Position numbers and translations under genes: made by a program | Origin: Polycladidibacter stylochi | GTDB taxonomy: Bacteria > Pseudomonadota > Alphaproteobacteria > Rhizobiales > Stappiaceae | Direction of reading: 5' to 3' | Length of the DNA stretch: 64,000 nt | Assembly (NCBI RefSeq): GCF_001562055.1 | Contig: NZ_LLWE01000005.1 | Location: 248,001 to 312,000, forward strand | Notes under the pieces: model-generated | Seen by the model: the letters and a program-made list of their open reading frames with translations, nothing else | The model's database searches: none | Told to the model about the DNA's origin: nothing | Part shown: positions 17,694-26,649 of the stretch, in pieces | How positions within the stretch are numbered: position 1 is the stretch's first letter | Layout of the letters: every line of letters begins with the position of its first letter

Positions 17694-18494
17694 TTAATGA
17701 CTGGATTTGTAGTCGTAGAACCACTTTTTATTCAACGCTTCTAATGTGCCATCAATGCGCATAGATTTTAACGCAGCGTTGATTGGTAGGGTCAGGTCTG
17801 AGCCGGGAGTTAGTATAAAACCAAACTGCTCTGATCCCATGGCTTCGCCTACCACTTTAAAGCTGCCAGGCGAAGCGCCAATATAGCCTTTTGCAGATGT
17901 AGCATCCATCAGTACAGTATCAACATCGCCTGCTTTGAGAGCCATGACAGAAGCGCCAAAAGTTTCGAAGAGCTGAATACGTGGGTTGTTTTCGTTGCCA
18001 TCCAGCAAGTCATAGACCGCAACGTAAAAATTCGTCGTTCCCGTTTGCGCACCGACAAAAAAATCCGCATTTTCTTTAAAACTATCTTTGCCGTTAAATC
18101 GCGTTTCGTCCGCACGTACCAACATAAACATTTCCGAGGTCATATAGGGTTCGGAAAAGTCAATTTGCTTTTGGCGCTCATTGTTTATGGTAATGCCATC
18201 CATACCCACATCGAACTGGCCCTGACGCACGGCTTCAATCATCGTGTCCCAAGAGGCAAGTTTCCACTCAACTTTGGCATTAAGGCGTTTGGCGATTTCA
18301 TTAAATGCATCATATTCCCACCCGATACCCTCGCCGGTTTCAGGATCAACAAAATTCAGTGGTGTGTAAGCATTTTCTGTCACAGCAACGATCACACGAC
18401 CTTGTAAGTCGGGCAGTTTTTCTTGTGCAATAGAACCAGTTAAACTTGCTAGGACAAGTGCAACTGTAACACACGCTAATCTAAATAATTTCAT
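17694..18494 (-). CDS. Periplasmic amino-acid-binding protein of an ABC transporter
   Basis: The protein has 266 residues. The ATG at 18494 is set by GAGGG; the longer frame starts with TTG. Residues 1-24 are a signal peptide (…GSIAQ). The body is a type II periplasmic binding fold of family 3: [67 protein letters not shown]. The ligand is probably a polar amino acid or a small derivative. Confidence 0.93.
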   Translation of the reverse strand: MKLFRLACVTVALVLASLTGSIAQEKLPDLQGRVIVAVTENAYTPLNFVDPETGEGIGWEYDAFNEIAKRLNAKVEWKLASWDTMIEAVRQGQFDVGMDGITINNERQKQIDFSEPYMTSEMFMLVRADETRFNGKDSFKENADFFVGAQTGTTNFYVAVYDLLDGNENNPRIQLFETFGASVMALKAGDVDTVLMDATSAKGYIGASPGSFKVVGEAMGSEQFGFILTPGSDLTLPINAALKSMRIDGTLEALNKKWFYDYKSSH

Positions 18495-18792
18495 ATAAGC
18501 CCTCTTCAATTACTATGCGTTTTATCTTTTGTTTTTGGTTGTTGCATGGAAGGGGTTTACCTACCCTTGCCTGAGAATCTTTCATTCTTGAAGTTTTCTA
18601 TGTATAATACAAGAGTAAGCATGGATGCGTAATATTTTATAGCCTTCAAAAATAATATTTCTTACTCCCTCATTTTCTCTTGGCGAGTTTTAGGCAAAAT
18701 GTTACAAGCTGATGACATGTGAAATCATTAATAAAAATTACAATCTGGCATTTGCTTTTACTTGTAAATATTTGCCGTTTCAAACAACTTAA

Positions 18793-19965
18793 ATGGGTAA
18801 ACTTGTGGCCGACCAAAACTACCAAGACGAATTTGTTGAAAGCCATAATTCCATTGGTATTGGTATATTCAACTGGGTTAGTGCTGCTTTTGTTGGTTAT
18901 TTTCTTCTGTGTGCTGTCGGGCTAATAGAGGCAGGATTTAAAAGCCTTAGCTTCAACGATATCGATAGCCTTTTTAGCTTTGCACAAAACCCCTTCTCCG
19001 GTCTATTGGTTGGTATTGTGGCAACGGCACTGTTGCAAAGCTCTTCTGTAACCACAACCATACTGGTTGGACTCGTTGCCGCTGGCATGCCTGTTGCCAT
19101 TGCCGTTCCCATTGTTATGGGTGCCAATTTTGGAACAACACTTACGAATAGTTTTGTCAGCCTCGGCTTTATAAGGGACCGCGAGGCGTTTAAGGCAGCA
19201 ATTAGCGCCGCTAGTGTACACGATGCGTTTAACCTGCTTTGTTTGCTTGCATTTTTCCCTCTTGAACTGGCGACTGGTTTTCTGGAAAAACTCGCTAAAT
19301 GGGTCACTGAGGGGTTTAGTGATTTCTATTCTTTGGCTTTCGAGAGCGTTCAGGTTAGCGGATTATCAATAACAACACATTTTGTTGAAGCTGTTAGCCA
19401 CGGGCTTTCTGCTCTTCTTCCAATCTACAGCGGCGTTGGCGTTCTAATCGCTGGCTTGGTTATATTAATTGTCTCAATACATTTTCTCAATCAACTGTTG
19501 AGGCTATTGCTTGCGGGAACAATTAAGCATCGTGTTCAGGCACAAGCTGAAAAAAGGCCATCAGTTAGTTTTTTTGCCGGGTTAATTGCCACTGTTACGT
19601 TGCAATCATCATCAACTGTTACTTCCTTACTGGTGCCATTCGCTGGTACACGTATTTTGAACACACAACAAATTTACCCGATTACAGTTGGTGCCAATGT
19701 GGGTACGTGTATAACTGCACTGCTTGCAGCTTTTGTTGTCACAGGTCATCAAAATGAAGCTTTTATCCTAGCATTTGTACACTTGTTTTATAACTTAGCC
19801 GGAGCAATACTTTTCGTTTGTACGCCGGTATTCAAAAGAATGCCGATTGCTTTAGCCCAAGGCATTGGTGCGTTTGCAAGCCGCTCTGTAGTACACGTGT
19901 TTACTTACATAACACTTTGCTTCTTTATTTTACCGCTGATGGGTTTATATCTACTATTCGATTAA
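18793..19965 (+). CDS. Na+/phosphate symporter family protein (NptA type)
   Basis: The protein has 390 residues and many membrane helices. It contains the two inverted-repeat signatures of the NaPi-II family: LLQSSSVTTTILVGLVAAG with GANFGTTLTN, and LQSSSTVTSLLV with GANVGTCIT. It imports inorganic phosphate with sodium. It lacks the PhoU-like tail of YjbB-type members. No clear ribosome site precedes the ATG at 18793. It is divergent from the amino-acid ABC cluster. Confidence 0.93.
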   Translation: MGKLVADQNYQDEFVESHNSIGIGIFNWVSAAFVGYFLLCAVGLIEAGFKSLSFNDIDSLFSFAQNPFSGLLVGIVATALLQSSSVTTTILVGLVAAGMPVAIAVPIVMGANFGTTLTNSFVSLGFIRDREAFKAAISAASVHDAFNLLCLLAFFPLELATGFLEKLAKWVTEGFSDFYSLAFESVQVSGLSITTHFVEAVSHGLSALLPIYSGVGVLIAGLVILIVSIHFLNQLLRLLLAGTIKHRVQAQAEKRPSVSFFAGLIATVTLQSSSTVTSLLVPFAGTRILNTQQIYPITVGANVGTCITALLAAFVVTGHQNEAFILAFVHLFYNLAGAILFVCTPVFKRMPIALAQGIGAFASRSVVHVFTYITLCFFILPLMGLYLLFD

Positions 19966-20085
19966 TTAATTGCAGTAAAATTGTACTTATAACAATTATT
20001 AGTTCACTATTTGTTATGTAAATGTTCAATATTATTTGTTTGTCTTGTTGGTGCTTCTTTCGCTATCTTTCATAGATAATTAAAG

Positions 20086-21051
20086 ATGGAATTTATTATG
20101 GGTACGCAAGAAATAATTGAAGAGCTGGAAGCCAGACAATTACAACCAAGTCGTAACAACGCCTCAAAAGCATTTGCCCTCACCAAGTTAGATTATGGCT
20201 TATATGCCGCCACGGTTCTTGCTTGGGGGTTTAGTTGGTATTTTATCAAACTCCAAGCAGCAGTACCTTCAGAACTTGCTATTTTCTGGCGGTTCCTGTT
20301 GGCTGCTCTTATCATGGGTGGCTGGGCTTATTGGGGAGGACACAGGCTGGTGTTTTCCATTAAAGAACATGCCAGCTTTGCTATTATCGGGGCTTTGCTC
20401 TTTTCAATAAACTTTATGTTTTTCTATAATGGCTCAAGCTATTTACCATCTGGCCTTGTATCCGTCATTTTCTCGTTAGCTTCAGTTATAAACCTAGCTC
20501 TTGGCTTTTTGTTATTTCGGCAAAGACAAGATAAAAAAGTCCTTATTGGCGGTTTACTCGGCTTTGCTGGCATTGCGCTGATGTTTTATCCGCAAATCAT
20601 GCAAACAGGTCTTTTGGGAACGCAAAGCTATGGTTTGCTGCTTTGCTTTGCGGGAACACTCTGCTTTTGTTTCGGCAACATGGTTTCGAGCAAAATGCAA
20701 AGCAAACAGCTCTCCGTAGTTTCCAGTAGTTTTTATGGAATGTTATACGGCAGTTTCTATTTAGCTTGTTATTGCCTGTGGCGAGGCACAGGCTTCAATA
20801 TCCCGATGGATTTTAGCTTTCTTGCAAGCCTCATCTATCTTGTCGTGGTGGCCTCAGTTGTGGCTTTTGGCTCATACTTAACACTTCTTGGGCGTATCGG
20901 GTCTGCACGTGCAGGTTATGCTACTGTAATGTTTCCTGTTATCGCCCTTAGTGTTTCCACCTTATTAGAGGGTTACACCTGGACATTACCTGCTTTCGTT
21001 GGGCTTAGCCTTGTATTGTTTGGCAACCAGTTGGTACTTCGCTATAAATAG
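20086..21051 (+). CDS. EamA/DMT-family transporter
   Basis: The protein has 321 residues with ten membrane helices in two EamA repeats (from about residue 35). Typical features are WGFSWYFIKLQAAVPSELAIFWRFLLAALIMG and the second-half LTLLGRIGSARAGYATVMFPVIALSVSTLLEGYTWT. It is a probable exporter of amino acids or other metabolites. An ATG at 20098, with GGA seven bases upstream, is an equally good start. The about 30-residue N-terminal cytoplasmic extension is somewhat unusual. Confidence 0.9.
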   Translation: MEFIMGTQEIIEELEARQLQPSRNNASKAFALTKLDYGLYAATVLAWGFSWYFIKLQAAVPSELAIFWRFLLAALIMGGWAYWGGHRLVFSIKEHASFAIIGALLFSINFMFFYNGSSYLPSGLVSVIFSLASVINLALGFLLFRQRQDKKVLIGGLLGFAGIALMFYPQIMQTGLLGTQSYGLLLCFAGTLCFCFGNMVSSKMQSKQLSVVSSSFYGMLYGSFYLACYCLWRGTGFNIPMDFSFLASLIYLVVVASVVAFGSYLTLLGRIGSARAGYATVMFPVIALSVSTLLEGYTWTLPAFVGLSLVLFGNQLVLRYK

Positions 21052-21135
21052 GAACTATGAAGATGGGGCGTACTCCTGCTTTTTGCAGCGCTTACCAAAA
21101 GCAGTGTTTGCTTTTCAAAGAACTTTACCGACCAA

Positions 21136-22017
21136 TTACTCTGCAGCCAGCTCATAAGTGACATTACCGATCGAAGACACGATATGATGGCACAATGCAT
21201 CGTGGGCCGCTTCAGTAGCCCCCGCAGATTTAATGAGAGTTATATCGCAGGGGGGCAGTTCTGGAAGCCCCTCTTGTTCCCCAAGAACACGATGGGTGGT
21301 TCGGACAGCACTTGCAGGCAAAACGGCAATTGCCAATCCGGCTTGAACAGCGCCAGATAAAGCGGCAGCGCTGGCGCTTGAAAATACCACCTGGTACTTT
21401 AACTGGATACGGTCCAGCGCCCTGACAGCTACATTGCGCCATGAGCATGTTACCGGTCCAACAGCAATAGGGAGCGGATCATGCTTATGGAGAATCACAT
21501 CCTTAGGCCCAACCCAACGCAGAGCTTCCCTTCTGATAATGGTTCCCGGTATATTTGCACAGTCGCCATCCGTCACAATCGCGATATCCAGCTCACCACG
21601 CTTTATTCTTACCCCCAATTCTATCGAGCTTTCACAGATTACTTCTATGCTTGTGGAAGGATTGATGCGGTTGAATGCCGCAAGTACTTGCGGTAGTAAA
21701 CGCTCTGCATAATCGTCGGGCAAACCAAGGCGTATTGTGCCGGTGACAGGCATTTCCTTGAATGCCGAAAGGGTTTCATCGTTTAGCGCGACCATCCGCC
21801 TTGCATATTCAACAAGGCGACGTCCATCTTCCGAAAGCCTTGAATTTCTTCCATCTTTTACGAATAGCGGTTGCCCTATGCGCTCTTCAAGTTTGCGCAT
21901 TTGCATTGAAACTGCAGATTGTGTTTTATGCACCGCTTCACCTGCTTTGGCAAAGCTACCCAATTCCGCTATGGCCATAAATGTTCTCAATTGGTCCACA
22001 TCTAAGGAATAAGGCAT
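21136..22017 (-). CDS. LysR-family transcriptional regulator (first of a related pair)
   Basis: The protein has 293 residues from ATG 22017, set by AGGAG. The N-terminal winged HTH reads LDVDQLRTFMAIAELGSFAKAGEAVHKTQSAVSMQMRKLEERIG, followed by a type II periplasmic-binding-like effector domain. It is closely related along its length to the LysR protein at 22683-23567 (shared KTQSAVSMQM, LEERIG, DGRNS, LG.PDDYA). It is divergent from the DUF1127 gene, with two clear palindromes between them that are candidates for its own operators. Confidence 0.95.
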   Translation of the reverse strand: MPYSLDVDQLRTFMAIAELGSFAKAGEAVHKTQSAVSMQMRKLEERIGQPLFVKDGRNSRLSEDGRRLVEYARRMVALNDETLSAFKEMPVTGTIRLGLPDDYAERLLPQVLAAFNRINPSTSIEVICESSIELGVRIKRGELDIAIVTDGDCANIPGTIIRREALRWVGPKDVILHKHDPLPIAVGPVTCSWRNVAVRALDRIQLKYQVVFSSASAAALSGAVQAGLAIAVLPASAVRTTHRVLGEQEGLPELPPCDITLIKSAGATEAAHDALCHHIVSSIGNVTYELAAE

Positions 22018-22114
22018 AAGGTATTCTCCTAGGGCAACTAGATACATCACGTTTTTCGATCAATATCAATCAAAAACATTATCTTGAAATATGCAAGTAA
22101 AGACCAGATATTTT

Positions 22115-22135
22115 AATCATCAACCACTGATGATT
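22115..22135. promoter_or_regulatory. Inverted repeat in the LysR-DUF1127 intergenic region
   Basis: AATCATCA (22115-22122) and TGATGATT (22128-22135) form a perfect 8-base inverted repeat with a 5-base spacer. It lies about 100 bases upstream of the LysR start and about 70 bases upstream of the DUF1127 start. A regulator-binding site is likely; which protein binds is inferred. Confidence 0.55.
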
Positions 22136-22142
22136 TCTTATT

Positions 22143-22166
22143 TTGAAGTTAGACTACTAACTTCAA
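22143..22166. promoter_or_regulatory. Perfect 10-base palindrome upstream of the DUF1127 gene
   Basis: TTGAAGTTAG (22143-22152) and CTAACTTCAA (22157-22166) are exact inverted copies around a 4-base centre. The site lies 40 bases upstream of the DUF1127 start codon and contains T-N11-A spacing typical of LysR sites. It is the most convincing operator-like element in this region. Confidence 0.65.
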
Positions 22167-22205
22167 GGTCTGGCGCATTGTGCCAAGCCACTGGAGAGAC
22201 ACACC

Positions 22206-22550
22206 ATGACACTTGCTTTCCCTACCCCTGATGAGCGCTGCAACGCCAACCGTGCAAACGCTGGTAGTTTTGAGCCCCTCACACTGACAACCACACTTCG
22301 CGCTGTAGGCAGCTACTTCCTACGTGTTTATCGTCACTTTGAAAACAGGCGTAATATTGCGCGACTGGCGGCGATGGAAGATAGAATGCTCCAAGATATC
22401 GGAATAACACGCGATGATGTTTTAAGCTCTTTAGAAGCCCATGACGGCATCGACGCTTCAATTCATTTGCAACTGCGCGCAGAAGAAAGGCGCGAAGCTG
22501 ATATTCTGCGTCGCCAGCAAGATTGGCATTGGAAAGACGGCGAGCTTTAA
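22206..22550 (+). CDS. DUF1127 domain protein
   Basis: The protein has 114 residues. The DUF1127 (YjiS-like) motif is at about residues 48-75: RNIARLAAMEDRMLQDIGITRDDV. In alphaproteobacteria such short proteins are linked to RNA and phosphate or carbon physiology, but the role of this one is unknown. The N-terminal half is longer than the minimal about 45-residue form. It is divergent from one LysR gene and convergent with a second, related one, and followed by a strong terminator. Confidence 0.85.
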   Translation: MTLAFPTPDERCNANRANAGSFEPLTLTTTLRAVGSYFLRVYRHFENRRNIARLAAMEDRMLQDIGITRDDVLSSLEAHDGIDASIHLQLRAEERREADILRRQQDWHWKDGEL

Positions 22551-22577
22551 AGCAAAAGTTGACTTCATGGTGGATTG

Positions 22578-22606
22578 GAACAGGCAGCTATTGCCTGTTC
22601 TTTTTT
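22578..22606 (+). terminator. Rho-independent terminator of the DUF1127 gene
   Basis: GAACAGGCA (22578-22586) pairs with TGCCTGTTC (22592-22600) around a 5-base loop. Six T follow. Confidence 0.93.
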
Positions 22607-22682
22607 CATTTAGTAATCCATTATAAACTATAAGTAAAAAATATCGTTCAAATAATACTTGAAATGTATTTTATACGTCACC

Positions 22683-23567
22683 TCAAGCAGGAAGAGATTG
22701 CAAGCTAATATTATCAAGAGATGATTTGATATGATCGGCAAGTGCATCTGCCACTACGGAAGGTGTCGTCCAATTCTGGAGCAATGCTATTTCGCAGATT
22801 GGTAACCTCGGAAATCCTTGAGATTCATCTAAAACGCGCATACCGGTTCTAATTGCTGATTCAGGTAGTACCGTTACCGCAAGCCCCGCTAAAACCGCGG
22901 CACAGACTGCTGTTGAATTCCAGCTGGTATAAAGCACACGATGCTTTCGTTTTACATCTTCCAGTGCCGATATAGCCGCTATTCGCCAATCACATGTGAC
23001 ACGACCCAATGCAAGCGGTAATGTATCTTCCTGTTCAACAAAGTGACGCTCAGAGCCAACCCATAGTAATGGTTCACGGCGTATAATTTGCTCATTAGCA
23101 ACTGCGTTCTTCTTAACGTGCGTGACTATGGATAAATCAAGGTCGCCCTTTTCGTACATCTCTTTCAAGTTTGGTGTTGGCGCACAAACAACCTGAACCT
23201 CAGCTTGGGGATGAGAACGAGAGAAGCGGGCAAGTATCTCTGGAAGAAATCGGTCGGCATAATCGTCAGGAGTACCAAGACGCACCGAGCCTGAGACGAC
23301 ATTTTCATCAAAAACAGAGAGGGTTTCGTCATGTAGTTGAACAATGCGGCGGGCATAATGCAATAACCGCTCACCATCCTCCGTCAACTTTGAATTGCGC
23401 CCATCACGTTCAAAAATCGGCTTACCGATGCGCTCTTCCAAACGGCGCATTTGCATTGAAACAGCTGACTGCGTTTTGCTTACTTTTTCAGCTGCCCGCG
23501 TAAAGCTACCACAATCAATAATTGCAACGAGCGTTTTTAATTGATCTAAATCGAGAATTTGCGCCAT
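22683..23567 (-). CDS. LysR-family transcriptional regulator (second of a related pair)
   Basis: The protein has 294 residues from ATG 23567 with GGA about 9 bases upstream. The HTH reads LDLDQLKTLVAIIDCGSFTRAAEKVSKTQSAVSMQMRRLEERIG, and the effector domain holds RLGTPDDYADRFLPEIL. It is a clear relative of the LysR protein at 21136-22017. Both match the common alphaproteobacterial subgroup with an SVRLG.PDDYA start to the effector domain. It is convergent with the DUF1127 gene. Confidence 0.95.
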   Translation of the reverse strand: MAQILDLDQLKTLVAIIDCGSFTRAAEKVSKTQSAVSMQMRRLEERIGKPIFERDGRNSKLTEDGERLLHYARRIVQLHDETLSVFDENVVSGSVRLGTPDDYADRFLPEILARFSRSHPQAEVQVVCAPTPNLKEMYEKGDLDLSIVTHVKKNAVANEQIIRREPLLWVGSERHFVEQEDTLPLALGRVTCDWRIAAISALEDVKRKHRVLYTSWNSTAVCAAVLAGLAVTVLPESAIRTGMRVLDESQGFPRLPICEIALLQNWTTPSVVADALADHIKSSLDNISLQSLPA

Positions 23568-23827
23568 TTTGTGTTTTCCATCACAATTTTCAATCTTATA
23601 TATACAAAACATTTGTTTTTTTAATCAATTAAAGGCTGTAAAATGTATCAAGAGTCCTGAACTGTTACATTTATGCCATACAAGAAGTAGTAGTCCTTGC
23701 CAAACGCTCTTGAAAACTAATGTTTTTTCTAAATTTTTCGCAGGTGCACTTGTGAAAAACAATCAATCAATCAAAGATTTTCAGAAGTATACATAACATG
23801 TTAACTAATTCATCCTTGAAGCTTTCA

Positions 23828-25714
23828 TCAAACAAGACGATATACTTTCATCGGTTGCTCTCGTCCTCGTAATTGAAACTCGCCAACTATTTTAAATTCG
23901 TTTGGCGCATGTCTTTCAGTCGTACTGATTGATGTTTTATTGAGTTCCTCAATCGTGCTCTCGCTCGCAAGGACAATTATCTTCGCCTCAGGATCAACTG
24001 TTTTACCCAGCTCCTGCAAACGTGCTGCAACATTCACGTTATCGCCAATAACAGTATAGTTCATGCGCTCGGATGTACCAATATTACCCACCACAACTGT
24101 CCCCGTATGCAAACCCACACGAAGACGAAAAGCAAAACTATCTTTTTGCTTATCTATATGGTTACTTTCAATTCGCTCTGCGATTAATTGCACAGCTTGT
24201 AAGGCCGCTTGCGCGTGGTTATCGACGTCCTGGGGCGCTCCCCAAAATGCCATAATGCCATCACCTATATACTTATCGATAGTCCCATGGCTTTGGGATA
24301 TGCACTCGGCCAATTCTTGAAAATGGGCATTTAGCAGTGATGTTGTATCTTTTGCAGATAAATTGGATGCAATACGTGTAAAGCCAACTATGTCTGTAAA
24401 CATAATCGTTAGTTTTCTTATGTCAGTACCTTTTAAGCCTTCAAAGTCGCTTTGCAATAAAACTTTTACCAAATCTTGCGGTACATATCTTGCGAACGCA
24501 GCTAAAGCTGAGCCTGCTGCGTTAAATGTTTCGTTCGCCTCATGTATTTCTTTTATGTGCGAGTTTGGGAGTGGCGTTAACCTATCTAATTCAAGGTGAC
24601 GAAGTGCCTGTGCTTGCTTTGCTAGTAAGCTTACAGGACGACTGAGTTTATTTCCAAGCCACATGGTTATGAGTGTAGCAGCAAGCAATATTATCGCAGC
24701 TATTCCAGCAACCTCTTGCAAATTACTCATAGGAGAAGTGAGTGCTTTTGCTGGCAAGTACGAGCCAACGATAAGCGGTAGGTGAGGCCGTTCATTTTCT
24801 TTTTTGCTTGCAACTGGCGTGTAAAGGTACAACGTTCTTACACTTTTAGTCGCCTCTTTGTTAATTGTTGCCCAACTAACATCACTTAGGTGCGCACCAA
24901 AAACAACGGGCACACGCGCAAAGGAGCGATCTTGCTGCCATATCTTATTCAAGGGGCTATTTATTTGTAGGATCTTAAGGCTTGGCGATTTGGCTGAGGG
25001 CTTAAAATTTTGCTCTGGAAGTGTTGCGCTGGCCAATATCAGGTTTTCACGAAACAGAATGAAGGGTTGTTGTCCTTCACGCCATACCATTCGCTTTAAT
25101 AGGCTTTGAAACTGGCTTGACGGGTAGTCAAAAGTTATTTTTTCATACCCATTCCCCTGCCTTTTATAGAGCGTCAACCTTAGGTAAGTTTGTTGAAGTT
25201 CACTGTCGTAAAACGGTGGGCTCCAAATCATATTGTTTTGCAGGTTCTTTTGTTGTGGTCTTGGCCTCGTTTCCCACTGAACAATTGGGGGCTTACTCAG
25301 GTTGCGTAAGTTAACTGATATAAAACGCCCATGCCTATCTGTGTAAGTTATACGGTGTATATTCGTATGTTTTTTTAGAGCTTCTTCGAGATGTTGACGT
25401 ACTGTGCCTGGCACAATTTGCTCTTTACTTGTAACAACGATATCAGCAATTAATTGCGCATTTTGCTCTTCATGTTCGACATACTCGGCAACAACTGCTC
25501 GGCTTCGTTCAAGTAGTAGTTCGCCTAACTCCCGCATTATTTTGACTGTTTGACGTTCAGCCGAGCTGTTTAGAAGCCAGATGATGGCACCAGCACTAAT
25601 AAAAAGCAGCAGGCCAAAACCACCGCCCAAAACCATGCCAATTGGAATTCGCGCCTGTTTTCTGCGCTTTTTCTTATTGTTTGCACCAATGGTATTGTTT
25701 GGGCGGTCATTCAT
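23828..25714 (-). CDS. Membrane class III adenylate/guanylate cyclase with periplasmic sensor and HAMP domain
   Basis: The protein has 628 residues from ATG 25714, set by GGAG. Order: a basic N-terminus, membrane helix about 25-47, a periplasmic sensor domain of about 260 residues, membrane helix about 310-335, a HAMP region, then a class III cyclase domain at about 410-628. The catalytic domain keeps metal-binding Asp in FTDIVGFT and in DKYIGDGIMAFWGAP, and the RVGLHTGTVVVGNIG and NYTVIGDNVNVAARL segments. It probably makes cAMP from ATP in response to an external cue. It follows rsmE by 31 bases in the same direction. A CRP-like protein at 2225-2914 could be a receptor. Confidence 0.92.
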   Translation of the reverse strand: MNDRPNNTIGANNKKKRRKQARIPIGMVLGGGFGLLLFISAGAIIWLLNSSAERQTVKIMRELGELLLERSRAVVAEYVEHEEQNAQLIADIVVTSKEQIVPGTVRQHLEEALKKHTNIHRITYTDRHGRFISVNLRNLSKPPIVQWETRPRPQQKNLQNNMIWSPPFYDSELQQTYLRLTLYKRQGNGYEKITFDYPSSQFQSLLKRMVWREGQQPFILFRENLILASATLPEQNFKPSAKSPSLKILQINSPLNKIWQQDRSFARVPVVFGAHLSDVSWATINKEATKSVRTLYLYTPVASKKENERPHLPLIVGSYLPAKALTSPMSNLQEVAGIAAIILLAATLITMWLGNKLSRPVSLLAKQAQALRHLELDRLTPLPNSHIKEIHEANETFNAAGSALAAFARYVPQDLVKVLLQSDFEGLKGTDIRKLTIMFTDIVGFTRIASNLSAKDTTSLLNAHFQELAECISQSHGTIDKYIGDGIMAFWGAPQDVDNHAQAALQAVQLIAERIESNHIDKQKDSFAFRLRVGLHTGTVVVGNIGTSERMNYTVIGDNVNVAARLQELGKTVDPEAKIIVLASESTIEELNKTSISTTERHAPNEFKIVGEFQLRGREQPMKVYRLV

Positions 25715-25745
25715 TTTACAATCTCCAGCTCGACTGAAGATGAGT

Positions 25746-26498
25746 TTAGAACCAATCTCCCAATTTTGACTGAACAACAGCAAGGGCCGCTACGGCCGCC
25801 GTATCCGCCCTGAGAACACGGGGACCGAGTGGAATGGGGGTCACAAAGTCTTGAGCACGTAGCAAGCTTCGCTCTTCTTCAGAAAAGCCGCCCTCTGGCC
25901 CAATAAGAACAGCAAGTGGACGGCCTTTTTCGATAGGCTCCAATGCCGCCAAAGGATTTTGTGAGCCTTCGCCTTCATCACAAAAAATCAACTGGCGATC
26001 GGGGTCACATTCGCGCCAATTTTTGATCACTTGTTTTAAGGGGGTTAACTCGTGTAGCTGAGGAATGTGAAGTACGCCGCATTGTTCGCAGGCTTCCAGC
26101 ATATTGGCGCGCACTTTATCGATCTTGATATTGCTGCCTTGGGTGTGCTGGGTCATTACCGGGCGCAATACCCCTGCCCCCATTTCGACGGCCTTTTGTG
26201 CCATATAATCCAGCCGTGCGGCTTTAATGGGCGCGAACAGATAATGTAGATCCGGTGCTTCGCTTTGTGGGCGGGTTTGTTCGTCTACCACAATATCGCA
26301 GGCCTTACGTCCTGTAGGAGTGATATGTGCAAGCCACTCGCCTTCTTTGCCATTAAACAAGAGCAGAGGACTGCCCTCGCCCATGCGAAGAACATTTAAC
26401 AAGTAGTTTGCTTGCGCCCGGTCCGCAGAAAACTGTAGGCCGGCGTTTAGTGGGGCATCAACGTATAAACGCTGCATGCGAAATTCATATCTAGGCAT
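25746..26498 (-). CDS. rsmE: 16S rRNA (uracil(1498)-N(3))-methyltransferase RsmE
   Basis: The protein has 250 residues. The SPOUT knot signature is at the C-terminus ([31 protein letters not shown]), with an N-terminal PUA-like domain ([12 protein letters not shown]). It methylates U1498 of 16S rRNA using S-adenosylmethionine. ATG 26477 is an alternative start; neither has a strong ribosome site. The cyclase gene follows in the same direction, and xseA is divergent. Confidence 0.95.
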   Translation of the reverse strand: MPRYEFRMQRLYVDAPLNAGLQFSADRAQANYLLNVLRMGEGSPLLLFNGKEGEWLAHITPTGRKACDIVVDEQTRPQSEAPDLHYLFAPIKAARLDYMAQKAVEMGAGVLRPVMTQHTQGSNIKIDKVRANMLEACEQCGVLHIPQLHELTPLKQVIKNWRECDPDRQLIFCDEGEGSQNPLAALEPIEKGRPLAVLIGPEGGFSEEERSLLRAQDFVTPIPLGPRVLRADTAAVAALAVVQSKLGDWF

Positions 26499-26649
26499 TT
26501 GTTTAATCTACAGTGGTTGAGAAATGTGCGCTAGTACCAGCGGTTTTGTTATCCAGCCCTGTTTGCTTTAAACTGGTTTGATTGCTTGGCGATTAATTTG
26601 CGCTCCCCTATAACAGGTGTGGTTTGCAAATCACTTTCAGGAGGCGAGC

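Noticed and set aside
23759-23775. Short run of CAAT repeats as a possible phase-variable tract
   Set aside because: Only about three to four units and not inside or next to a start codon.
26617-26649. Earlier GTG start for xseA
   Set aside because: The AGGAGG at 26639-26644 lies inside this extension and fits the TTG at 26650.
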